Program-made: the position numbers and the translations under genes
Notes under the pieces: generated by a model
What the model was told of the DNA's origin: nothing
Database searches by the model: none
Seen by the model: the letters and a program-made list of their open reading frames with translations, nothing else
Assembly (NCBI GenBank): GCA_026005055.1
Contig: BPKI01000001.1
Location: forward strand, 372,001-436,000
Length of the DNA stretch: 64,000 nt
Source of the DNA: Lysobacterales bacterium
GTDB taxonomy: Bacteria > Pseudomonadota > Gammaproteobacteria > Xanthomonadales > BPKI01
Direction of reading: 5' to 3'
Shown here: one piece after another, positions 49,552 through 58,404 of the stretch
Numbering within the stretch: position 1 is the first letter of the stretch
Layout of the letters: every line of letters starts with the position of its first letter

Positions 49552-49881
49552 TTGAACGCTCACATCATCGAAGTGAATGACGGCGACTTCGCCGAGAAGG
49601 TCCTCAAGGCCGATGGGCCGGTTCTGGTCGATTTCTGGGCCGAATGGTGCGGCCCATGCCGGATGCTCGCGCCTCTCCTCGATGAGATCGCCGAAAAGTA
49701 CCAGGGCCGGATCACGGTCGCCAAACTCAACGTCGATCACAACCCGCATACGGCCCGGCAATACGGGATCCGCGGCATCCCCACCCTGATCGTCTTCCGC
49801 AACGGACAGCCGCAGGCGACCCAAATCGGCCTGCTCAGCAAGGGGCAGCTCGAGCAGCTCGTCGAACGGCAGATCGCCTGA
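49552..49881 (+). CDS. trxA: thioredoxin
   Basis: A 109-residue thioredoxin, the general cytoplasmic disulfide reductant. Active site W-C33-G-P-C36, cis-Pro77 ([10 protein letters not shown]), and standard length. The only plausible start is a TTG at 49552 with GGAG at a 6-base spacing; no upstream ATG or GTG fits. It lies 15 bases before rho and is probably cotranscribed with it. Confidence 0.97.
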   Translation: MNAHIIEVNDGDFAEKVLKADGPVLVDFWAEWCGPCRMLAPLLDEIAEKYQGRITVAKLNVDHNPHTARQYGIRGIPTLIVFRNGQPQATQIGLLSKGQLEQLVERQIA

Positions 49882-49896
49882 ACCCACGACACGCCG

Positions 49897-51264
49897 ATGG
49901 CCAGACGACGCAGAGAACACGGGCCGGCCCAGGCGCTCCCCGACATCAGTGACGCGGAGCTTGAGGAGGCGCTCCAGCAGCCGGAGGATCCCAATCGTAA
50001 GACGCTGCATCTCTCCGAGCTCAAGCGGATGCCGGCGCACGAGCTCCTGCGCATGGCCGAAGAGCTCGGGGTCACGGAGGGCGTTGCGCGCTCGCGCCGC
50101 CAGGACGTGGTGTTCCTCATCCTCAAGGCACATGCCAAGGCGGGCGGCGCGATCTATGGTGAAGGCGTGCTCGAGCTGATGCAGGACGGCTATGGCTTCC
50201 TGCGCGGGGCGGAAGCCTCCTATCTCGCCGGACCCGACGACGTCTATGTGAGTCCGAGCCAGGTGCGCCGTTTCAACCTGCGCACCGGCGATTATCTGAG
50301 GGGCACGGTGCGCCCGCCCAAGGACGGCGAACGCTACTTCGCGCTGGTGCGAGTGGACAGCATCAACGACGAGCCGCCCGAAGCCTCGCGCCACAAGGTC
50401 CTGTTCGAGAACCTGACCCCCTTGTTCCCGCGCGAGCGCTTCGTACTCGAACGCGGCAACGGCTCGACCGAAGACATCACCGGCCGCATCCTCGACCTCA
50501 TCGCGCCGATCGGTAAGGGCCAGCGCGGCCTCATCGTCTCGCCGCCGAAGGCGGGCAAGACGATGATGATGCAGAACATCGCCCAGGCGATCCTCGCCAA
50601 CCATCCGGAAGTGCACATGATCGTGCTGCTCATCGACGAGCGGCCCGAGGAAGTGACCGAGATGCGCCGCACGGTGCGCGCCGAGGTCATCTCCTCGACC
50701 TTCGACGAACCGGCAGCGCGGCACGTGCAAGTGGCCGAGATGGTCATCGAGCGCGCCAAGCGCCTGGTCGAGCACAAGCGCGACGTGGTCATCCTCCTCG
50801 ATTCGATCACGCGCCTGAGCCGCGCCTACAACACCGTGGTGCCAAGCTCGGGCAAAGTGCTCACCGGCGGCGTGGATGCCAACGCCTTGCAGCGCCCCAA
50901 GCGCTTCTTCGGGGCGGCGCGCAATCTCGAGGAAGGGGGTTCGCTCACCATCATTGCCACCGCCCTGATCGACACCGGCTCGAAGATGGACGAGGTGATC
51001 TACGAGGAGTTCAAGGGCACCGGCAACATGGAGGTGCACCTCGAGCGACGCATCGCCGAGAAGCGCGTCTATCCCGCGATCAACATCAACCGCTCGGGCA
51101 CCCGCCGCGAGGAGCTGCTCATCGACCCCGATCGGCTCCAGAAAATCTGGATTCTGCGCAAGCTGCTCCATCCGATGGACGAGCTCGCGGCGATGGAATT
51201 CCTCCTCGACAAGATGAAGAACACCAAGACCAACGACGAGTTCTTCACCGCGATGAAGCGTTGA
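49897..51264 (+). CDS. rho: transcription termination factor Rho
   Basis: A 455-residue RNA-dependent ATPase hexamer. After an ~36-residue N-terminal extension comes the Rho N-domain ([22 protein letters not shown]), cold-shock RNA-binding domain ([23 protein letters not shown]), P-loop PPKAGKT, Walker [12 protein letters not shown]-loop and R-loop (SGKVLTGG). E. coli Rho starts about where the LSEL segment begins, so the extension (mostly charged) is extra. It follows trxA, as in E. coli. Confidence 0.98.
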   Translation: MARRRREHGPAQALPDISDAELEEALQQPEDPNRKTLHLSELKRMPAHELLRMAEELGVTEGVARSRRQDVVFLILKAHAKAGGAIYGEGVLELMQDGYGFLRGAEASYLAGPDDVYVSPSQVRRFNLRTGDYLRGTVRPPKDGERYFALVRVDSINDEPPEASRHKVLFENLTPLFPRERFVLERGNGSTEDITGRILDLIAPIGKGQRGLIVSPPKAGKTMMMQNIAQAILANHPEVHMIVLLIDERPEEVTEMRRTVRAEVISSTFDEPAARHVQVAEMVIERAKRLVEHKRDVVILLDSITRLSRAYNTVVPSSGKVLTGGVDANALQRPKRFFGAARNLEEGGSLTIIATALIDTGSKMDEVIYEEFKGTGNMEVHLERRIAEKRVYPAININRSGTRREELLIDPDRLQKIWILRKLLHPMDELAAMEFLLDKMKNTKTNDEFFTAMKR

Positions 51265-51280
51265 TCCCGCCGCCGCGAGT

Positions 51281-51835
51281 TCAGGTGCACAAAGCGGTCA
51301 TCGCCCGCCTGTCGTACCTCCCCGCTAGCCGGATGTGGGTCAGCAACCCAAAGGGCGCCGGCCGGGGCTCATCGATCAGGATGAGAAAGTTCTGAACGTC
51401 CATGATCTCCGCGAGCCGCTGCCGCACCCTGCGAATCGCCCCAAGCTGCATCGTCCACGGCACGCTCGAGGACACGCAAAAACAAAGCCCACAGAGCAAG
51501 CTCTTGAAATCTTTGCTGAGAAAGGCCGGGACACCGTCGGCGACGCAATAGGGATCCTCGGCCGCGTCGAAGATGAAGCTTCGGATCACGCAGTCCTCTT
51601 CAGGACCGCCCACCAGGTCGATTGCGGCCGTATGCCGTTCCCACCACAGATAGATATTCTTCGGCGATCTCGCGAGGCGCCATCGAATCGCCTTGCTCTC
51701 CCGCAACGCGACCTGGAAATCACAAGGCCAGATGAGCGCGACGTCGCCGTCGTGGAAATCGGCCTCAGGATCGAAAAGTGAACTCGTAACGAACAACACT
51801 TTGCCCCGCCCGTCGGCCGGCATGAAAAAGTCCAT
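51281..51835 (-). CDS. orphan protein of unknown function
   Basis: A 184-residue protein without recognised domain. It looks coding: mixed residue use with Trp, Phe and Cys (IYLWWERH; LLCGLCFCVSSS; NFLILIDEPRPAPF), lower GC than neighbours, and a strong ribosome site GGAGGTGGGG directly before the ATG at 51835. No signal peptide. An upstream ATG at 51895 is less supported. It is convergent with rho and downstream of the DUF11 gene. Local base composition suggests recent acquisition; possible accessory function unknown. Confidence 0.7.
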   Translation of the reverse strand: MDFFMPADGRGKVLFVTSSLFDPEADFHDGDVALIWPCDFQVALRESKAIRWRLARSPKNIYLWWERHTAAIDLVGGPEEDCVIRSFIFDAAEDPYCVADGVPAFLSKDFKSLLCGLCFCVSSSVPWTMQLGAIRRVRQRLAEIMDVQNFLILIDEPRPAPFGLLTHIRLAGRYDRRAMTALCT

Positions 51836-51960
51836 CCCCACCTCCTGCTCGAGAACGACCGGACAGAGATAGGGGCGAGCCGGCGATCCTTTCAACGGGC
51901 CATGGACGTGATGGGCTGAGGCCGTTCAGCGGCTGTTGCCGACTCGACCGACGTCCCACC

Positions 51961-52031
51961 GGGGGCGAAGGCCCCCTGCGCAAGCGACGACAAGCAGACC
52001 ACGGACGCGGCCGCCGCTCGGGGCGGCCGCG
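51961..52031 (-). terminator. two GC hairpins downstream of the DUF11 gene
   Basis: CGCGGCCGCC (52006-52015) pairs with GGCGGCCGCG (52022-52031) around a 6-base loop, and GGGGGC (51961-51966) pairs with GCCCCC (51971-51976). They follow the DUF11 stop on the minus strand. No T-tract, so they may only stabilise the 3' end. Confidence 0.45.
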
Positions 52032-52043
52032 CCGTTCGTTCCA

Positions 52044-55000
52044 TCACCCAGTGCGACGACGCGCTTCGGCCACGCCCAAGCCGAGCAGCATCAGCCCCAG
52101 CCCGACGAGCGCGATCATGCCCAGGGCAGGAACCGAGCGCGGCTGCGGGATACCGAGCAGGGTGACGGTCACCGTCGAGCTGGAGCTCACCACCACATTG
52201 CCCGGAGCCGGACCCACACCCTGCGCCGTCGCCGTATTGGTGAGCGTCTGGTTGAACACGTCGGCCGAGGTAAGCACGTAGCTTCCGGTGCATACCATCT
52301 GCTGCGCAGGCGCGAGCACGGAAGGCTGCGGCGGCGCACAGACCAGAACCGGCAGCAGCGGATCGCTCACGGTCACGTTGCTCAGGGTCACCGGGCCGAT
52401 GTTGGTCACGGTGAGGGTGTAGTTGATCGTCTCACCGGCATCGCCCACGCCGTTGCCGTTGGTATCCGCGAGCGAGGCGGTCTTCACCAGCCTGATGGCC
52501 GGCCCTCCGGCGTTCGAGGTCGCCGTCGCCGAAGCCGGCGGCGCGTTCACCGATCCGCCGCCCGGCCGTGTGCCCGAGGCGTTCGCCGTGTTGGTCACGC
52601 TTCCGGCATCGACGTTCGCCTGGGTCACCGTGTAGCTGCCGGTGCAGGTGAGGGTCTGACCCGGCGCCAGGGTCGCCGGCTGCACCGGCGTGCAGGAAAG
52701 CGTCCCGAGCAGCGGGTCGGTGATCGTGACGCCGCTCAAGGTCACGTTGCCCGTGTTCGTCGCCACGATCTGGTAGTTGATCACGTTGCCCGCGGCGTTG
52801 TAGGGATTGCCCGAGGTGATCGTCTTGCTGAGCGAAAGCCCCGGGTTTTGGTTCGCCGTCGCCGTCGCCGAGGCCGGCGGGGCATTGACGGCGCCTCCTC
52901 CCGGACGGGTACCCGCGGCGTTGGCGGTATTGGTCACCACGCCGGCATCGACGTTCGCTTGCGTCACCGTGTAGCTGCCGGTGCAGGTGAGCGTCTGCCC
53001 GGGCGCCAGGGTCGCCGGCTGCACCGGCGAGCAGGAGAGCGTCCCGAGCAGCGGGTCGGTGATCGTCACGTTCGTCAACGTCACGTTGCCGGTATTGGTC
53101 GCGACGAGCTGATAGCTGATCACGTTACCCGGCGCGCTGTAGGGATTGCCCGAGGTGATGGTCTTGCTGAGCGAGAGCCCGGGATTCTGGGTAGCGGTCG
53201 CACTCGCCTGCGCCTGCGCGCTCACCGTACCGCCGCCCGGCCGCGTACCGGAGGCGGTGGCGGTGTTGTTGACGCTGCCCGCATCCACGTTCGCTTGGGT
53301 CACCGTATAGCTGCCGCTGCAGGTGAGGGTCTGGCTCGGGGCAAGTGTGGCCGGCTGCACCGGCGTGCAGCTGAGCGCGCCGAGCAGCGGGTCGGTGATC
53401 GTCACGTTCGTCAACGTCACGTTGCCGGTGTTGGTCGCCACGAGCTGGTAACTGATGACGTTACCCGGCGCGTTGTAGGGGCTGCCGGAGGTGATCGTCT
53501 TGACCAGATTCAGCGCGGCGTTTTGATTGGCGACCGCCGTCGCGGAGGCGGGCGGCGCGTTCACCGGACCGTTGGGACCGGTGCCCGAGGCATTGGCCGT
53601 GTTCGTGACGCTGCCGGCATCGACGTCCGCTTGCGTCACCGTGTAGCTACCGGTGCAGGTCAGGGTCTGGCTCGGCGCAAGGGTGGCCGGCTGCACCGGC
53701 GTGCAGGAGAGCGCGCCGAGCAGCGGGTCGGTGATCGTCACGTTCGTCAACGTCACGTTGCCGGTGTTGGTCGCCACGAGCTGGTAACTGATGACGTTAC
53801 CCGGCGCGTTGTAGGGGCTGCCGGAGGTGATCGTCTTGACCAGCGAAAGCGAAGGATTCTGCGTCGCCGTCGCCGTCGCCGAGGCGGGCGGGGCATTCAC
53901 CGGCGCACCGCCTGGGGCCGTCCCCGCGGCATTCGCGGTGTTCGTGACCGAGCCGGCATTGACGTCGGCCAGCGTCACCGTGTAGCTGCCGGTGCAGGTG
54001 AGCGTCTGCGAGGGCGCGAGCGTGGCCGGCTGCGTCGGCGAGCAGCTGAGCGCGCCGAGCAGCGGGTCGGTGATCGTCACACCGCTCAGGGTCACGTTAC
54101 CCGTGTTGGTGGCGACGAGCTGGTAGCTGATCACATCACCCGGATTCACGTAGGGATTGCCGCCGGTGATGGTCTTGGTGAGCGCGAGGCTGGGGTTCTG
54201 GTTGGCGTTCGCGGTGGCCGAGGCCGGCGGCGCGTTCACCGGACCGCCCGGACCCGTGCCCGAGGCATTGGCGGTATTCACGACGCTGCCGGCATCCACA
54301 TCCGCCTGGGTCACTGTGTAGCTACCGATGCAGGTGAGCGTCTGCGCAGGCGCAAGCGTGGCCGGCTGCGCCGGCGTGCAGGAGAGCGTCCCGAGCAGCG
54401 GGTCGGTGATCGTGACGCCGCTCAAGGTCACGTTGCCCGTGTTGGTCGCCACGATCTGGTAGTTGATGACGTTGCCCGCGGCGTTGTAGGGATTGCCCGA
54501 GGTGATGGTCTTGGCCAAGGAAAGCGCCGGGTTCTGGTTGGCCGTCGCCGTCGCCGAGGCCGGCGGAGCATTGATCGTGCCACCGCCCGGCGCCGTCCCC
54601 GAGGCATTCGCCGTATTCGTGACGCTGCCCGCATCGACGTTCGCTTGCGTCACCGTGTAGCTCCCGGTGCAGGTCAGGGTCTGGCTCGGCGCGAGGGTGG
54701 CCGGCTGCGCCGGCGAGCAGCTGAGCGTCCCGAGCAGCGGGTCGGTGATCGTCACACCGGTCAAAGTCACGTTGCCGGTGTTGGTCGCCACGATCTGGTA
54801 GTTGATCACGTTGCCCGCGGCGTTGTAGGGATTGCCCGAGGTGATGGTCTTGGCCAAGGAAAGCGCCGGGTTCTGGTTGGCCGTCGCCGTCGCCGAGGCC
54901 GGCGGAGCATTGATCGTGCCACCGCCCGGCGCCGTCCCCGAGGCATTCGCCGTATTCGTGACGCTGCCCGCATCGACGTTCGCTTGGGTCACCGTGTAAC

Positions 55001-57197
55001 TGCCGGTGCAGGTCAGCGTCTGCGCAGGCGCGAGCGTGGCCGGCTGCGCCGGCGTGCAGCTGAGCGTCCCGAGCAGCGGATCGGTGATCGTGACGCCGCT
55101 CAAGGTCACGTTGCCCGTGTTCGTCGCCACGATCTGGTAGTTGATGACGTTGCCCGCGGCGTTGTAGGGGTTGCCCGAGGTGATGGTCTTGGCCAAGGAA
55201 AGCGCCGGGTTCTGGTTGGCCGTCGCCGTCGCCGAGGCGGGCGGGGCATTCACCGGACCACCCGGACCCGTGCCCGATGCATTGGCGGTATTCACGACGC
55301 TGCCGGCATCCACATCCGCCTGCGTCACCGTGTAGCTGCCGGTGCAGGTCAGGGTCTGGCTCGGCGTGAGGGTGGCCGGCTGCGCCGGCGAGCAGCTGAG
55401 CGTCCCGAGCAGCGGGTCGGTGATCGTCACACCGGTCAAAGTCACGTTGCCGGTGTTGGTCGCCACGATCTGATAGTTGATCACGTTGCCCGCAGCGTTG
55501 TAGGGGCTGCCGGAGGTGATCGTCTTCGCGAGCGAGAGCGAGGGGCAGCCGGTGAACAGGTTGAAGCTCTGGGTGGTGGTCACCCCGGGGTGACCATCGG
55601 TCGCACCGTTGCGGGGAAACTCGGTGAGCGCAGCGGAGCTCGTCGTTCCGCCAGCCCCGCCCAGCGACTGAAGCGTCGCCGAAGCGAGTCCAGAGACCGC
55701 GACCAAGCCGCCACCACCACCGCCGCCAGGGCCCTCGGCTTCGTTGTTGGTGATGAGCTGATTGCCGCCGTTGCCGCCGTTGGCGCGAATGGTGCCGCTG
55801 AAGTTGCCCCCTCCGGCCTGGATCAGGATGGAGCCGCCCGCGCCGCCTCCGCCCGGAGCGTCGTTGTGATTCGGGACGGTGTTCGCGCCATTGGCACCGT
55901 TCGCGGAGACGGTGCCGCTGCCCACCACCGTTCCCGCCCGGATCAGGATCAGGCCGCCACCCCTACCGCCATCCCCACCCGCATTGTTGTTCATGGCACC
56001 CGCGCCACCCCCGCCGCCGAAGAAGACCCGATCGGCGAGGTTGTAGGCGAGCGGCCGACCACCCCAGCCGCCTTTCGCGCGCCGTCGGTCGCCGCCCCAA
56101 GCCGCCTGACCGGGTGCGAGCGTCGTGGCATCCTGATCGCTATTGGAAAAGGTGTAGCCGCCACGACCGCCGCCGACGTGGTTGGTATGGGTGTTCCCGT
56201 TGGCGATGTATCCCGGATCGAGAGTCCATGCGGCAGGACCGGAGACCGCGGTCGGCATGATCCCCTGTCCGCACCAGGTGATCGCCGGATTGGTGCCGTC
56301 GTAGGTCGCGGTGCCTGCGGTGCAATAAGGTGTCAGGCTCGGCGCGACGTTTCCGCCGCCGCCGCCACCCGCGTTGTGGCTGCCGCCACCGCCGCCGCCG
56401 TTGGCCGCGGCCGCCTCATCGAAACTCCCGCCCGGATTGGAAAAGGGCAGAAGCGGATAGTTGGTCGGCGGGCTGTTGTCGCTCGCAATCCCCTCGCCTT
56501 TGTGGCCGCCCGCGAGCGTGGCATTCGACGCGAAGGCGAATGCTGAAGTGCCCCCCGATGAACGGTCGTTGTTCTCCCTCACCCCTCCACGAAAGCCTCG
56601 CCCATCGGCATGGATCACCCCGTTGATGGTGAGCGTCTGATCGACGAACAGGGCGACGATGCCACCTCGCGTGCCATCCCAAGGCTGCGCCACCACCGAG
56701 CCGCCCGCCTGCACGTCGAGGTTTTGGTACTGGGGAATGCGCACGACCTGGGTGCGACCGGCGGCGAAGGCAAACTTCAAGCCGACGCAAGACGCTCCAT
56801 TACTCACCGGCAAGATCTGGATGGTGTTGCCCGAGACCCCGGCCACCGAGCGAATCTCGTAACGGCCCGCGCTGCCGTAATCGGTGACCGCACCGAAGGT
56901 GTGATCCAAGGTGGTGCTGATCGAAGCACCCGTCGCCTGGTAGATGAGGATCAGATCACCTGGGGCGAGCGGCCCGCCGCCGACGGTTTCAGGACTGTTG
57001 AGGTCGGCGATGTTGATCACCGTGATCGAAAGGTCCCCGACGCTGGCACTCGTCGCCAGCTCCGCGTACTGGTTGAGCACCGTATTGGCCGCCGTCACCG
57101 TGCGGTTGCCGTTCTTGCCCGGCTGGTAGGCCAAGCCCTCGGAAAAGGGCAATGAAGCGAGCAGAGCGAGAAAAATGAGATGAGCGATGAAGCGCAT
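52044..57197 (-). CDS. large secreted glycine-rich protein with ten DUF11 repeats and CTERM-like tail
   Basis: A 1717-residue exported protein. Signal peptide (1-24); a ~560-residue N-terminal module with VLNQYAELATSASVGDLSI, many GGGGGG loops and GGWGG, shared with the paralog at 58405-60867; then nine near-identical ~113-residue DUF11-type (Ig-like) repeats (KTITSGNPYNAAGN ... LTCTGSYTVTQ.DVDAGSV) and a tenth divergent one; finally a Pro motif, hydrophobic helix and Arg end (RSVPALG ... ARRRTG) like IPTL/PEP-CTERM tails. It is probably a long surface or extracellular adhesin/matrix protein. A perfect TTGACA at 57288-57283 (minus) lies about 90 bases upstream. Confidence 0.9.
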   Translation of the reverse strand: MRFIAHLIFLALLASLPFSEGLAYQPGKNGNRTVTAANTVLNQYAELATSASVGDLSITVINIADLNSPETVGGGPLAPGDLILIYQATGASISTTLDHTFGAVTDYGSAGRYEIRSVAGVSGNTIQILPVSNGASCVGLKFAFAAGRTQVVRIPQYQNLDVQAGGSVVAQPWDGTRGGIVALFVDQTLTINGVIHADGRGFRGGVRENNDRSSGGTSAFAFASNATLAGGHKGEGIASDNSPPTNYPLLPFSNPGGSFDEAAAANGGGGGGSHNAGGGGGGNVAPSLTPYCTAGTATYDGTNPAITWCGQGIMPTAVSGPAAWTLDPGYIANGNTHTNHVGGGRGGYTFSNSDQDATTLAPGQAAWGGDRRRAKGGWGGRPLAYNLADRVFFGGGGGAGAMNNNAGGDGGRGGGLILIRAGTVVGSGTVSANGANGANTVPNHNDAPGGGGAGGSILIQAGGGNFSGTIRANGGNGGNQLITNNEAEGPGGGGGGGLVAVSGLASATLQSLGGAGGTTSSAALTEFPRNGATDGHPGVTTTQSFNLFTGCPSLSLAKTITSGSPYNAAGNVINYQIVATNTGNVTLTGVTITDPLLGTLSCSPAQPATLTPSQTLTCTGSYTVTQADVDAGSVVNTANASGTGPGGPVNAPPASATATANQNPALSLAKTITSGNPYNAAGNVINYQIVATNTGNVTLSGVTITDPLLGTLSCTPAQPATLAPAQTLTCTGSYTVTQANVDAGSVTNTANASGTAPGGGTINAPPASATATANQNPALSLAKTITSGNPYNAAGNVINYQIVATNTGNVTLTGVTITDPLLGTLSCSPAQPATLAPSQTLTCTGSYTVTQANVDAGSVTNTANASGTAPGGGTINAPPASATATANQNPALSLAKTITSGNPYNAAGNVINYQIVATNTGNVTLSGVTITDPLLGTLSCTPAQPATLAPAQTLTCIGSYTVTQADVDAGSVVNTANASGTGPGGPVNAPPASATANANQNPSLALTKTITGGNPYVNPGDVISYQLVATNTGNVTLSGVTITDPLLGALSCSPTQPATLAPSQTLTCTGSYTVTLADVNAGSVTNTANAAGTAPGGAPVNAPPASATATATQNPSLSLVKTITSGSPYNAPGNVISYQLVATNTGNVTLTNVTITDPLLGALSCTPVQPATLAPSQTLTCTGSYTVTQADVDAGSVTNTANASGTGPNGPVNAPPASATAVANQNAALNLVKTITSGSPYNAPGNVISYQLVATNTGNVTLTNVTITDPLLGALSCTPVQPATLAPSQTLTCSGSYTVTQANVDAGSVNNTATASGTRPGGGTVSAQAQASATATQNPGLSLSKTITSGNPYSAPGNVISYQLVATNTGNVTLTNVTITDPLLGTLSCSPVQPATLAPGQTLTCTGSYTVTQANVDAGVVTNTANAAGTRPGGGAVNAPPASATATANQNPGLSLSKTITSGNPYNAAGNVINYQIVATNTGNVTLSGVTITDPLLGTLSCTPVQPATLAPGQTLTCTGSYTVTQANVDAGSVTNTANASGTRPGGGSVNAPPASATATSNAGGPAIRLVKTASLADTNGNGVGDAGETINYTLTVTNIGPVTLSNVTVSDPLLPVLVCAPPQPSVLAPAQQMVCTGSYVLTSADVFNQTLTNTATAQGVGPAPGNVVVSSSSTVTVTLLGIPQPRSVPALGMIALVGLGLMLLGLGVAEARRRTG
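52525..55547 (-). repeat. nine tandem DUF11 coding repeats (~336-340 bp)
   Basis: Nine in-frame repeats of about 112-113 codons. By eye, blocks are exactly shared between units, for example 54469-54647 with 54808-54986 (179 bp), and about 136 bp around 53380-53515 with 53715-53850. Different pairs share different blocks, a mosaic that suggests recent recombination among units. Confidence 0.92.
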
Positions 57198-57256
57198 GGA
57201 GATTCCCCGGATGTCCTTGCACCGGCCTCGTTCGGCGAGGGCCGATCAAGCCTGCG

Positions 57257-57299
57257 ATGATACAGGATGAAAGTTGGATGATTGTCAAAGTTTGTGACA
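57257..57299 (-). promoter_or_regulatory. candidate promoter/dyad upstream of the DUF11 gene
   Basis: On the minus strand a perfect TTGACA (57288-57283) is followed by TATCAT (57262-57257) 20 bases on, a poor spacing. It overlaps an inverted repeat TGTCA-N7-TGACA (57283-57299), a possible operator, also shared with the divergent radical SAM gene at 57365. Confidence 0.35.
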
Positions 57300-57364
57300 G
57301 GAACCATGAAAGCTTTCCTGCGGGCGATGTCTCAACTGATCCGGCAACGGGGTGCGGCACCCTC

Positions 57365-58393
57365 ATGAAGGGGCGAGGCGCCATCGGTAATCCCCCGGGG
57401 CGATTCGAATCGTCGTGGCGCGAGCGCGACGACGCGGAAGCGGAAAACACGCGACGCACCGAGCTCCGCCACGAACAGGCGCGCGAGGTGCTCTCGGCGA
57501 ACGACTCCCCCGACCTCCCCTTCGAGCGGGCGCTCAACCCCTACCGCGGTTGCGAGCACGGCTGCATCTATTGCTACGCCCGACCCTCGCACGCCTACCT
57601 CGGCCTTTCCCCTGGGCTCGATTTCGAGACCAAGATCAGCGCCAAGATCAACGCGCCCGAGCGACTCCGCGCGGCTTTATGCCAAGAAGGCTACGTGGTC
57701 AAACCGATCAATCTCGGTTCCAACACCGACCCCTACCAACCCGCCGAACGCCGGCTCGGGCTCACCCGCGCCATCCTCGAGGTGCTGCTTGAGTACCGGC
57801 ATCCGGTGAGCATCGTCACCAAGAGCGCCTTGGTGCTCCGCGACCTCGATCTGCTCGCCGCCTTGGCCAGGGAGAACCTCGTCCTCGTCGGCGTCTCGAT
57901 CACCACCCTCGACAACCGCCTGGCCGCACGCATGGAGCCGCGCGCCACCGCCCCGCACCGACGCCTTCAGACCATCGCCGAGCTCGCTGCCGCCGGGGTG
58001 CCGGTCGGCGTCTTCGCTGCCCCGATCATTCCCGCCATCAACGACCATGAGCTCGAGCGCATCCTAGCGGCCGCCGCCGAACGCGGGGCGCGCTTTGCGG
58101 GTTACACCCTGATCCGCCTGCCGCACGAGCTCAAAGCGCTTTTCCGCGAATGGCTCGAGGCGCATTGTCCCGATCGCGCCGAGCATGTTCTCTCCCTCAT
58201 CCGCCAGATGCGCGGCGGGCGCGAGAACGACTCCCGCTTTTTCCACCGCCTGCGCGGCGAAGGGCCTTACGCCGAACTCCTCGGCCAGCGCTTCCGCCTC
58301 GCCTGCAAGCGCCTCGGCCTGCAAGGCCGCCAGGCCATCCGCCTCGACACCACCCTATTCCGCCGACCCGGCGAGCAGCTTCCCCTCTTCTGA
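57365..58393 (+). CDS. PA0069 family radical SAM protein
   Basis: A 342-residue radical SAM protein related to spore photoproduct lyase-like PA0069. The 4Fe-4S cluster motif is C-E-H-G-C-I-Y-C (CxxxCxxC). N-terminus MKGRGAIGNPPGRFE is typical; a longer open frame upstream is not. The reaction is unknown; DNA repair has been suggested for the wider SplB group, without proof here. It lies between the two glycine-rich genes. Confidence 0.92.
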   Translation: MKGRGAIGNPPGRFESSWRERDDAEAENTRRTELRHEQAREVLSANDSPDLPFERALNPYRGCEHGCIYCYARPSHAYLGLSPGLDFETKISAKINAPERLRAALCQEGYVVKPINLGSNTDPYQPAERRLGLTRAILEVLLEYRHPVSIVTKSALVLRDLDLLAALARENLVLVGVSITTLDNRLAARMEPRATAPHRRLQTIAELAAAGVPVGVFAAPIIPAINDHELERILAAAAERGARFAGYTLIRLPHELKALFREWLEAHCPDRAEHVLSLIRQMRGGRENDSRFFHRLRGEGPYAELLGQRFRLACKRLGLQGRQAIRLDTTLFRRPGEQLPLF

Positions 58394-58404
58394 CGCGACG
58401 CGCT

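Noticed and set aside
52525-55547. CRISPR array suggested by regular repetition
   Set aside because: Units are about 340 bp, in frame, translated as DUF11 repeats, and have no short repeat/spacer alternation.
51936-56546. Plus-strand open frame of over 1500 codons opposite the DUF11 gene
   Set aside because: It is the antisense of a repeated coding region; the product is Arg/Gly/His low complexity, with periodicity imposed by the DUF11 repeats and no family motif.
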